Positions 57,497-64,000 of a stretch of 64,000 nt of DNA are shown here, piece after piece. Numbering within the stretch: position 1 is the stretch's first letter; the number at the start of each line of letters is the position of its first letter. A model generated the notes under the pieces. That model had not been told where the DNA came from. It was given only the letters and a program-made list of their open reading frames with translations, and ran no database searches. A program made the position numbers and the translations under genes. Source of the stretch: JBKHYJ01 sp046565505 (lineage in GTDB: Bacteria; Acidobacteriota; Blastocatellia; UBA7656); the NCBI GenBank assembly GCA_046565505.1, contig JBKHYJ010000125.1, forward strand, positions 1 to 64,000, written 5' to 3'.

Positions 57497-58693
57497 TCAA
57501 AATTGCCTCGCGAGTCTTTCGACGATCAACTTGCCTATGCTGAGCGATGCAGTCGCCGCAGGTGATGGCGCGTTCACGACGTTGATTATTCTGGGCCGCT
57601 CGTCGAAAGAAAAGTCATCCACCATCGCGCCATCCGGGGAGATGGCCTGCGCGCGAACTCCCGCGGGGACCGGCACCAGGTCATCCGGCGTGATTTCAGG
57701 CACGAGGCGCTGAAGCGTGGCGACGAAAGCAGACTTGCTGAATGCCCTGCGCATTTCGCCGACACCGGCCCTCCAATGTCTGGCCGCGAATCTGCGAAAG
57801 CCTCTGTATGCGAGCGTCTCTAGGAGGTCGCGAAAGTTAACGTCAGTCTTGCTGTACCCCTCACGTGCAAAGGCCAGCACGGCGTTCGGGCCGCACTCGA
57901 CCCCGCCTGATACCATCCTGGTGAAATGAACGCCCAGGAACGGAAACCTGGGATCGGGGACGGGATAAATAAGGCTGTTGCACAGGCATTCCGCTTCCGG
58001 CTTGAGCTTGAAGTACTCGCCCCGAAAGGGGACGATTTTGGCCGGCGGAATGCCGCCGCTCATTGATGTCACTCGGTCGGAATGCAGCCCCGCGCAGTTG
58101 ATGACATACTGTGCGGAAAAATCCCCCGAGCTGCTTCTCACGATTACTTCCGTGCTCGCTTGCCTCAGTCCAAGCACTTGCGCGCCGGCGAGAATCTCAT
58201 GCCCACGCCCCCTGATGTGAGCGGCAAGGCGCTGACAGACCTGGCGGTAATCTACGATCCCTGTGTCGCGGACGTGTATGGCCTTGACGCCCGCCGCGTG
58301 CGGTTCTAATTCGGCGAGGCGGCGGCGGTCTATGATTTCACAGGCGATGCCATTTGCCTTGCCGCGTTTGTAAATTCCGCCGAGCCTTGCCGCCTCATTC
58401 TCATCAACCGCGACGATCACCTTACCGCACATTCTGTAGTCAACTCCCTCATCATCACAGAACTCTCGCATCGCAGCTATGCCCGCCCTGCATGTCACGG
58501 CCTTCAAAGACCCGGGCTTATAATAAATCCCGGAATGCAGGACGTTTGAGTTACGCCCGGTCTGATGGCGTGCGATCCCTTGCTCCTTTTCGAGAATGAT
58601 GATCTTTCTGTGAGGGTACCCCTGCGCCAGGTTGTAAGCAGTAGCCAACCCGATAATGCCGCCCCCTATAATAGCAACGTCAACGGATTTCAT
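57497..58693 (-). CDS. lhgO: L-2-hydroxyglutarate oxidase
   Basis: A 398-residue FAD enzyme of the DAO superfamily, oxidising L-2-hydroxyglutarate to 2-oxoglutarate. The dinucleotide fold is 'VAIIGGGIIGLATAYNLAQ'. The LhgO signature 'ARHQTGRNSNVLHSGIYYKPGSLKAV' is intact, as are 'VPFRGEYFKL' and the C-terminal 'IINVVNAPSPAATASLSIGKLIVE'. It probably serves repair of a by-product of central metabolism. It is convergent with phoB and appears unrelated to the NRPS-side genes. Confidence 0.92.
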   Translation of the reverse strand: MKSVDVAIIGGGIIGLATAYNLAQGYPHRKIIILEKEQGIARHQTGRNSNVLHSGIYYKPGSLKAVTCRAGIAAMREFCDDEGVDYRMCGKVIVAVDENEAARLGGIYKRGKANGIACEIIDRRRLAELEPHAAGVKAIHVRDTGIVDYRQVCQRLAAHIRGRGHEILAGAQVLGLRQASTEVIVRSSSGDFSAQYVINCAGLHSDRVTSMSGGIPPAKIVPFRGEYFKLKPEAECLCNSLIYPVPDPRFPFLGVHFTRMVSGGVECGPNAVLAFAREGYSKTDVNFRDLLETLAYRGFRRFAARHWRAGVGEMRRAFSKSAFVATLQRLVPEITPDDLVPVPAGVRAQAISPDGAMVDDFSFDERPRIINVVNAPSPAATASLSIGKLIVERLARQF

Positions 58694-59336
58694 GTCATCG
58701 GGCCTCTAACATGCGCCGCGAGCCGCATGGTTTACCAGGAACTTGATTCTGCTGTATTTCACGTCCCGGTAATCTTTTACTACGCGACGTGCGGTGGCCG
58801 CAACGACCTGCCGGGCGTAAAGTACAAGCAACGTTTAATTGTCCGAAGAGTTTGCCTTATTGCCCGGCGGGACAAGCGATGAGCGGACCTGGCGCATTGG
58901 GTCCGCAACGGCCTTCGGGCAGTTCATCGCTTTTCGATAGCGACTTCGCGGATTTTTCCGAGAAGGCGGGCGGTGAAGCAGTACGCGCGAACCTTTATGT
59001 GGGCTGAAGGAAGAATTCAAGGCGGCGAGTTAAACAGGCGGTGTGATGCTAAAAGACGATCATGTGAAAAGGGCATCCGATCAGGAATCAGGCGGCCGGC
59101 AGGTTCAAGGTCAGGGCAACCGCTTCACGGCCACGAGCAGACAATACATGCGCGCAAAATCTAATCTGTTACCAGCGCGCGCGTGCCGCAATCGGTCTGA
59201 AAGGCGAAACCGAACGCGGCGATCACAATCGCCGTAGTGTGACCTTCAATCATCGAAATTGGGGCCAGGGCTCTCTGTCTAGCGGTTGGGCTGCCCGGCA
59301 GTCGTCACGTGCTCCGTACCGCGGCAGTACTCATTT
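58694..59336. other. Intergenic region, nothing recognised
   Basis: About 640 bases between lhgO and the reductase gene, both on the minus strand. The short frames on both strands lack family features and good ribosome binding sites. The lhgO promoter should lie in 58700-58850, but was not identified. Confidence 0.4.
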
Positions 59337-60164
59337 TCATCTGGCGCCCCTGCTCATGTTCTTCACCCTCGTTAGAATGGTCTCCATTGACACAGTGACG
59401 AGCTGGCTCACTTTATTCTCTTCCCACGCTTTCACTCCGGTGATTGTCACCCCGCCGGGGGTGCAAATCTCTTCGCTAAGCTCGCGCGGGGTCCTGCTCG
59501 TTTCGACGAGCATATGAGCCGCGCCATCAAGCATCCCCGCAACGACACGCAGCGGCGAGAAACCATGCTCGCCTTGACAGGCTTCCACTGACACCAGGGC
59601 ATCGACGAAGAGATACAATAGCGCGGAGGAGCTGCCGAATACTGACGCGAACAGATCAATGTCGCTTTCGGGAATCAGCAGCGTGTCCTCGCACAGCACA
59701 GAGAATAACCGCTTGGCCTTTTCTACGTGAACAGGCTTTGCCTTTGAGCCCGCGGCCAGTGCGATGAATCCGCGGCGCACTTCCATCATCGGCGAGGGGT
59801 GCGCGCGGATGATCGGCACCTCTTCCGGCAACAATTCTTCATAAAACTTAAGCGGCAAGGCCGCAGCGATACTGATGCAAAGCGTGCCAGGTTTAAGTGA
59901 GGGCGATATTTCCTTCAATAAATCAGCCATCGCTTGAGGCCGAACCGCCAGGATGACGATAGTGGCGTTCTGACATGCCTGCCGGTTATCGACCACGCAA
60001 GGCACCCCCAAATCCTTTGAAAGCACCTCCGCCCGTTCGGCCGAATGATGAGTTGCTATAATGTCATAAGGCTGTTCGTCGCCGGGCACCTGAAGCCCTT
60101 TGGCTATAATTGACCCGAGCGTCCCGCACCCGAGAATTGCCACTACTTCCTTATTTGTGTTCAT
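59337..60164 (-). CDS. Pyrroline-5-carboxylate reductase-like oxidoreductase
   Basis: About 275 residues from ATG 60164 ('MNTNKEVVAILGCGTLGSIIAKGL'); the frame extends to 60233 but the Rossmann strand normally starts within ten residues of the N-terminus. The NAD(P) motif is 'ILGCGTLGS'. 'TIVILAVRPQAM', 'LCISIAAALPLKFYEELLP', 'IIRAHPSPMMEVRRGFIAL' and the helical C-terminus 'GSSSALLYLFVDAL' match the ProC family, which reduces pyrroline-5-carboxylate to proline. 'HPSPMM' replaces the usual 'PNTP' segment, so the substrate may differ. It is the last gene of the minus-strand run below an NRPS and may supply or tailor a proline-like unit. Confidence 0.78.
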   Translation of the reverse strand: MNTNKEVVAILGCGTLGSIIAKGLQVPGDEQPYDIIATHHSAERAEVLSKDLGVPCVVDNRQACQNATIVILAVRPQAMADLLKEISPSLKPGTLCISIAAALPLKFYEELLPEEVPIIRAHPSPMMEVRRGFIALAAGSKAKPVHVEKAKRLFSVLCEDTLLIPESDIDLFASVFGSSSALLYLFVDALVSVEACQGEHGFSPLRVVAGMLDGAAHMLVETSRTPRELSEEICTPGGVTITGVKAWEENKVSQLVTVSMETILTRVKNMSRGAR

Positions 60165-60583
60165 AGTGTGATCCATAGCAGATGGCATTTGCGTTGACAT
60201 AAATATCCGCGGCGGCTTTGTGCCGAAAGTCACTGCGGGTTGATTGATTACCTCTTCCGGCCCTTTACAGTATTCTAAGGAGACTTTTCATGCAAGGCGC
60301 TAAAGCTCCGTGAAGCTATCTTAGTTACACCGGGCCAGAAGCCCCGGGCATGCTGACGAAGTGCAAGGGGCTTCTGGCCTGTCGGTTCTGACGTGCTCTC
60401 CCGCTCGCCGGTCGCTGACGCCGCGCGCGTCAAAAAAAACTCCCGCCGATCCACCCGGCCGGCGGTCAGGGACGCGACTTGAAAAGTGAAAGACCTCAAA
60501 CAATCTCAATACGCGGCGACCCGCAACAGGCGCGGCTCCTCAAGTTCGAGCGCGCAGCGGCCGGCCCGAAACCTGCGGGCGAA
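60165..60583. other. Intergenic region with a hairpin, no gene seen
   Basis: About 400 bases between the hydroxylase-like gene and the reductase gene on the minus strand. Apart from the 13-bp inverted repeat described separately, no gene is supported; a short N-terminal extension of the reductase cannot be excluded. Confidence 0.4.
60333..60379. repeat. Perfect 13-bp inverted repeat
   Basis: GGCCAGAAGCCCC (60333-60345) and GGGGCTTCTGGCC (60367-60379) are exact reverse complements around a 21-base loop. On the minus strand it lies about 200 bases after the hydroxylase stop. A terminator or processing hairpin is likely; there is no adjacent T-run. Confidence 0.6.
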
Positions 60584-61426
60584 TTACACCCACCATTTCT
60601 GATTTGCGAGTTGCGCTTGCTCTACTTTCATCTCCTCGAAGTGCCGTTCGGCCACTTCCAGATCGACCAGGTTACGCGCGCGCCTCAGGAATTCGATTTC
60701 CCCCTCAGTCAAGTCCACGTGCCATATACTTAAGAGCAGAATGAATCGCGTCGTGTCTGAGTTATTCCATGCTTCGTGTTCATGACTTCCGTCGAAGACG
60801 AAGCACTTGCCCTCTTGCCATTTTCTGGTCTCGGGGCCGCATCGAATCCCGCAGTCCTCTGGAATAATGAGGCCGAGGTGGAGGTTTAGCTCATAGTTCC
60901 ACCCGGCGAAGTGGGGCTTGATGTGCCCTTTAGGATTAAGTGCCGAGAACATAGCCACGTTAGATACGCTGGGGTGGCTAATCAGCTTTGTGGTCTCGGG
61001 GCACATCTTCCTGTGCTCGGAGAAATCCTCGGGCTCCTCCTTCAGGTACAATGACTTCCACTCTTTGGGCACGGGGGAGGTCGGGTCGAACGGCCTGGCC
61101 GGGTCCAGGTACTGTTGGAACCCCATTTTCTTTTCCAACGCGTTCCTCAGCTCGGTCCTGATTATCTCCCAAGAGGCCTCAAGCTGCGGGATGATCGGGA
61201 ACTCCTCATTATCCCGCCAGGGCTTGGCCGACAGCCCCGGCACGATGAAATCAGACGCGCCCTGGTACGGATTCGGAGGCGTATATGGGGGTTTCAGTCC
61301 GAGAGCCATAGCAAATCCTTCCTCGATCCGTTCCATACTGCTGCTGCCATACTTGTCCTTCAACTCCGACAGCAATGCCGCCACGTTTGCTTGTTCTGTT
61401 GCGGTCAGTTTCATTTCTGTTTGCAT
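60584..61426 (-). CDS. Aspartyl/asparaginyl beta-hydroxylase-like oxygenase
   Basis: A 280-residue Fe(II)/2-oxoglutarate enzyme with RBS AGGAGG before ATG. The core 'NPKGHIKPHFAGWNYELNLHLGLIIPEDCGIRCG' carries the first metal His in 'KPHFAG', 'GKCFVFDGSHEHEAWNNSD' the second, and 'TRFILLLSIWH' the co-substrate-binding Arg. This matches PF05118 (Asp/Asn hydroxylase), used in NRPS clusters to make beta-hydroxy-amino acids. The N-terminal ~110 residues are an extra helical domain. It lies 177 bases after the MFS exporter and below an NRPS, so it may modify an NRPS-bound or free amino acid; this is inferred from position. Confidence 0.83.
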   Translation of the reverse strand: MQTEMKLTATEQANVAALLSELKDKYGSSSMERIEEGFAMALGLKPPYTPPNPYQGASDFIVPGLSAKPWRDNEEFPIIPQLEASWEIIRTELRNALEKKMGFQQYLDPARPFDPTSPVPKEWKSLYLKEEPEDFSEHRKMCPETTKLISHPSVSNVAMFSALNPKGHIKPHFAGWNYELNLHLGLIIPEDCGIRCGPETRKWQEGKCFVFDGSHEHEAWNNSDTTRFILLLSIWHVDLTEGEIEFLRRARNLVDLEVAERHFEEMKVEQAQLANQKWWV

Positions 61427-61603
61427 ATAAGCCTCCTAAGCTTCTGGAATAAAGAATGTGTGATGCTCGGGAGCAATACGCGGACTGCTCCGTTGATCAA
61501 CGTAGATAGTTCGCATGCTCAGCCTCGTCGTTCCGACGCGTACGGCGCACGCCAATTGGTTCAGTTAGAGAAATCCGCGGCCGGCACTGACAGGGCCAAC
61601 CAG

Positions 61604-62998
61604 TTACGCTTCGATCGTCGCTTCGGGGGCCGGCAGAATCTGCCCCGGCCCGCCTGACTCGCTGACGGGGGCCGCTTCTTTTTCCGGCCGGGCCGAGCGT
61701 GCGGCGGTAAAAAATCCGAGCGACGCCGCGACGACGCACATACTCCCTGTGAAGATGAGCACGGGTCGTGCGCCCACCTTCTCCGCGACGACCCCCGCCA
61801 CCGCCGTCCCGATCGCCCCGGTCACCAGCGTGAGCGTGTATAAGGCCGAAGTGACCCGGCCCAACAGGCGGTCAGGCGTGACCTGCTGGCGCAAAGACAT
61901 TATGCAAATAATCCTGAACGTCAGGCCGAAAGTGAATAATGTCGCGAGAAGCCCCATAACCGTCACGGTCCCGGCCACCCCCGTCGCCGCGATCGCGGTG
62001 GCCTGCAAGATCAGACTGCCCAAAAAGCATAGGCCGAATCCGAACTTCTTGCGCAGCGTGGATGCAACGCCGCCTGCCAATATGGCGCCCAGGCTGGCTA
62101 TGCCGAAGACGATCCCGATGGCGTGGTCGTTTTGATTCAGGTCATGCTTCAGGCGGAAGATGCTGAGGTCCAGCGTTATATCCGAGAAGAATATAAACGC
62201 CGCGAGAATCAACGTGGCGGGCCTGAGCACGGGGTGACGCAGCAGGAATCGCATGCCCGCGAGGAACTCGTCCAGGCGTGATGCCTGCTTGGTCGATTCG
62301 TCCTCGGCGGAGGGTACGGCGGACGACTTGCGAAGCCTCACCATGAACATGAGCACCGCCGAGGTCAGGTATGACAGCGAGATTAGCTGCACCCCCCACA
62401 CGGGCCCCGCCATCCTCGACGAATAGCCCGCCAAAACGGGGCCCGCGACGTAGGCCACCGCGACCATCGTTTGCAGCCGCCCGTTCGCGTTCGTAATCTG
62501 GTCCTGATCGACGATGTTGGGAGTCGCGGTGTTATAGGCCAGGTTGAAAGATATATTCAAGAAGGCCGCGCCGCCGGCCACAACATAAATAAGCCACAGG
62601 CTCGGGCTTAACAAGAACCAGGTTATGGGGATCAAACTATAGACGGCGGTGCGGCCGATGTCGGAAAAGATCATTACCTTCCGCCTGTTCGCGCGGTCGA
62701 CGATGATGCCTGAGACGAACGTGGATATCAGGGAGCCGGTCCCTATCGTGGCGGTGACAAACCCCATCTGCGAGACTGAGCCCGTGACCTCAAGCACCAG
62801 CAGGGGTATTATGACCAGCGATAAAGAGTCGCCGAGCGCGTCGAACGTCTGGCCGGCCCAGAATATATTAAAGTTGCGATCATGCCACAGCCGCCTCCCG
62901 GGCGACATCGTGGCTTTGATGTCTGCGACACCGGCGTCCTTACTCGTGTCCTGTCCCTTCGCATCTTGCTGGGGACCCGTTCCTTCTCTGCCAGGCAT
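61604..62998 (-). CDS. MFS exporter (EntS/MFS_3-like)
   Basis: About 464 residues from ATG 62998 (AAAGGGA upstream), 11 bases after the NRPS stop; the frame extends to 63061 within the NRPS gene. Twelve hydrophobic helices are expected. Typical segments are 'NFNIFWAGQTFDALGDSLSLVIIPLLVLEVTG', 'GIIVDRANRRKVMIFSDIGR' (loop 2-3 motif) and 'PDRLLGRVTSALYTLTLVTGAIGTAVAGVVAEKVGARPVL'. The family includes the enterobactin exporter EntS and macrolide efflux pumps. Coupling to an NRPS suggests it exports the product. The N-terminal 50 residues are charged and cytoplasmic. Confidence 0.87.
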   Translation of the reverse strand: MPGREGTGPQQDAKGQDTSKDAGVADIKATMSPGRRLWHDRNFNIFWAGQTFDALGDSLSLVIIPLLVLEVTGSVSQMGFVTATIGTGSLISTFVSGIIVDRANRRKVMIFSDIGRTAVYSLIPITWFLLSPSLWLIYVVAGGAAFLNISFNLAYNTATPNIVDQDQITNANGRLQTMVAVAYVAGPVLAGYSSRMAGPVWGVQLISLSYLTSAVLMFMVRLRKSSAVPSAEDESTKQASRLDEFLAGMRFLLRHPVLRPATLILAAFIFFSDITLDLSIFRLKHDLNQNDHAIGIVFGIASLGAILAGGVASTLRKKFGFGLCFLGSLILQATAIAATGVAGTVTVMGLLATLFTFGLTFRIICIMSLRQQVTPDRLLGRVTSALYTLTLVTGAIGTAVAGVVAEKVGARPVLIFTGSMCVVAASLGFFTAARSARPEKEAAPVSESGGPGQILPAPEATIEA

Positions 62999-63008
62999 AT
63001 TTGTCCCT

Positions 63009-64000
63009 TTACCGGCCCGAAATTTGAGGGCATTCCAAGTTTGATTCTTGAGAGAGCGCAAGCGCCCTTCCCAGCCGTTCGGCGAGCGTCTGACAGTGTG
63101 GCGGGCGCATCATGCTGAAGTGATTGCCGTCGGCAACCTGCTCGGTCACTTCCGCTAGGGTATGTTTCTCCCACTCGGCGCGAGCTTGCCCGGCGTCGAA
63201 TTTGTCTCGCGCCCACCAGAGGTGTATCGGCGCTTGAATCACCGGCGGGTTGTGATCCTGCAACAATCGCCCGTGGACTTCCGCCAGCTCCATTTGTTGT
63301 TGCAATGCCTCCGGCGATAGGTCCGCGTCCAGCAAGTTCTGATCTTGTGCCCTGGCTAACACTTTCTGTATCTGCGCCCGGACGGGCATGCCCACCAGCT
63401 CTGCTTTCAAGTGCGCCTGCTCGTCGGCGTCCATGTTGATAAAAGTGTCCCCCAGCATGCCGCCGAAGACCGCGCCCAGGCCGAAGAATGGGTCCGGGCT
63501 AGATACGACCTCTTCGCCGGCGGGCAGGTAAGAGTCCAGAAGCCCGACAAACGCCACGGTCTCGCCTTCCTGCTCAAGCCTGTTGGCGACACTGACGGCG
63601 ATAACGCCGCCGATAGACCAGCCTAGCAGATGGTAAGGCCCTTGCCGCTGCTGACCCCGAATAGCCTGAGCGTATTCTAAGGCCATGTCTTCTATACTCT
63701 CATGCTCTGGCTGGCCCCCCGCCAGGGCGCGCGACTGTAGGCCATAGATCGGCTGGCCGGGGTCGATACTATCCGCCAGGTAACTGTACGCCATAACCTC
63801 CCCGCCAGCCGGGTGAATGCAGAAAAGCGCGGGCCTCGCCCCGCCGGCCCTGATCGGGACCAGGGTCGGGAAGGATGACGAGTCGGGCGCATTCCTAGAC
63901 ATGAAGCCCGCCATGTCCGCAACGGTCGGGTATTGGAATAACGTAGATATGGGTATCTGCGTGTTAAGCTCCGCGCGTATTTTCCAGACAATCTGCCCGG
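63009..64000 (-). CDS. NRPS C-terminus: PCP end and type I thioesterase (partial)
   Basis: The 3' end of a nonribosomal peptide synthetase running in from beyond the window. Before the first Met (63914) the frame stays open to the edge and encodes 'IRAELNTQIPISTLFQYPTV', the last helix of a carrier protein. The thioesterase follows: oxyanion segment 'FCIHPAGGEV', nucleophile Ser in 'GWSIGG', and catalytic His in 'GNHFSMM'. This domain releases the finished peptide by hydrolysis or cyclisation. The carrier Ser and any condensation/adenylation domains lie outside. An exporter and two possible tailoring enzymes follow on the same strand. Confidence 0.9.
   Translation of the reverse strand, partial: GQIVWKIRAELNTQIPISTLFQYPTVADMAGFMSRNAPDSSSFPTLVPIRAGGARPALFCIHPAGGEVMAYSYLADSIDPGQPIYGLQSRALAGGQPEHESIEDMALEYAQAIRGQQRQGPYHLLGWSIGGVIAVSVANRLEQEGETVAFVGLLDSYLPAGEEVVSSPDPFFGLGAVFGGMLGDTFINMDADEQAHLKAELVGMPVRAQIQKVLARAQDQNLLDADLSPEALQQQMELAEVHGRLLQDHNPPVIQAPIHLWWARDKFDAGQARAEWEKHTLAEVTEQVADGNHFSMMRPPHCQTLAERLGRALALSQESNLECPQISGR

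Overview
The window looks like a chromosomal segment of an Acidobacteriota soil bacterium, perhaps of a Blastocatellia-like lineage; the phylum is inferred from gene families and not from a marker gene. The evidence is four orphan MacB/FtsX-type permeases of the ADOP family (acidobacterial duplicated orphan permease), one with a PadR regulator directly upstream, an Oar-like TonB-dependent receptor, and repeated sigma factor/anti-sigma/CHAT-protease modules. The DNA is GC-rich throughout. No rRNA, tRNA or CRISPR array was recognised.

Layout: (1) 0-5 kb: an Oar-like outer-membrane receptor and a membrane-anchored NHL-repeat protein, both on the minus strand. (2) 5.1-8.6 kb: an ABC exporter, two tandem near-identical 59-residue peptides and an M29-like metallopeptidase, which I read as an unrecognised RiPP-type locus. 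(3) 8.9-13.2 kb: a secreted EF-hand protein, an ADOP permease and a 2-oxoglutarate oxygenase. (4) 13.7-18.4 kb: ECF-type sigma factor, zinc-finger anti-sigma/TPR protein and a TPR-CHAT protease, then a tiny secreted Cys-rich peptide on the opposite strand. (5) 19.1-21.5 kb: an ADOP permease. (6) 21.9-26.9 kb: a class III lanthipeptide locus with precursor, LanKC synthetase and an exporter closely related to the one in region 2.

(7) 27.4-37.9 kb: a signalling or conflict-like island. It has an operon of a zincin-like putative metallopeptidase, a CHAT protein and a CHAT protein with a cohesin-like tail, then a divergent TPR protein, a CHAT-NB-ARC protein and an in-frame but separate TPR protein. 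(8) 38.0-43.6 kb: a FliA-like sigma factor with zinc-finger partner, a Cys-rich secreted peptide, a lipoprotein and another TPR-CHAT protease. (9) 43.7-51.7 kb: a metallo-beta-lactamase-fold hydrolase, PadR plus ADOP, a tyrosine recombinase and a fourth ADOP permease. (10) 52.0-57.3 kb: a complete pstSCAB-phoU-phoB phosphate operon with a candidate Pho box. (11) 57.5-64 kb: L-2-hydroxyglutarate oxidase, then a minus-strand natural-product segment (P5C-reductase-like enzyme, Asp/Asn beta-hydroxylase-like enzyme, MFS exporter) downstream of an NRPS whose PCP-TE end enters from the right edge.

Themes: two peptide-natural-product loci sharing one exporter type, the edge of an NRPS cluster, and five CHAT proteases that may couple envelope or stress signals to proteolysis. 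The strongest candidates for something undescribed are the twin-peptide/M29/ABC locus and the zincin-CHAT-NB-ARC-TPR island.
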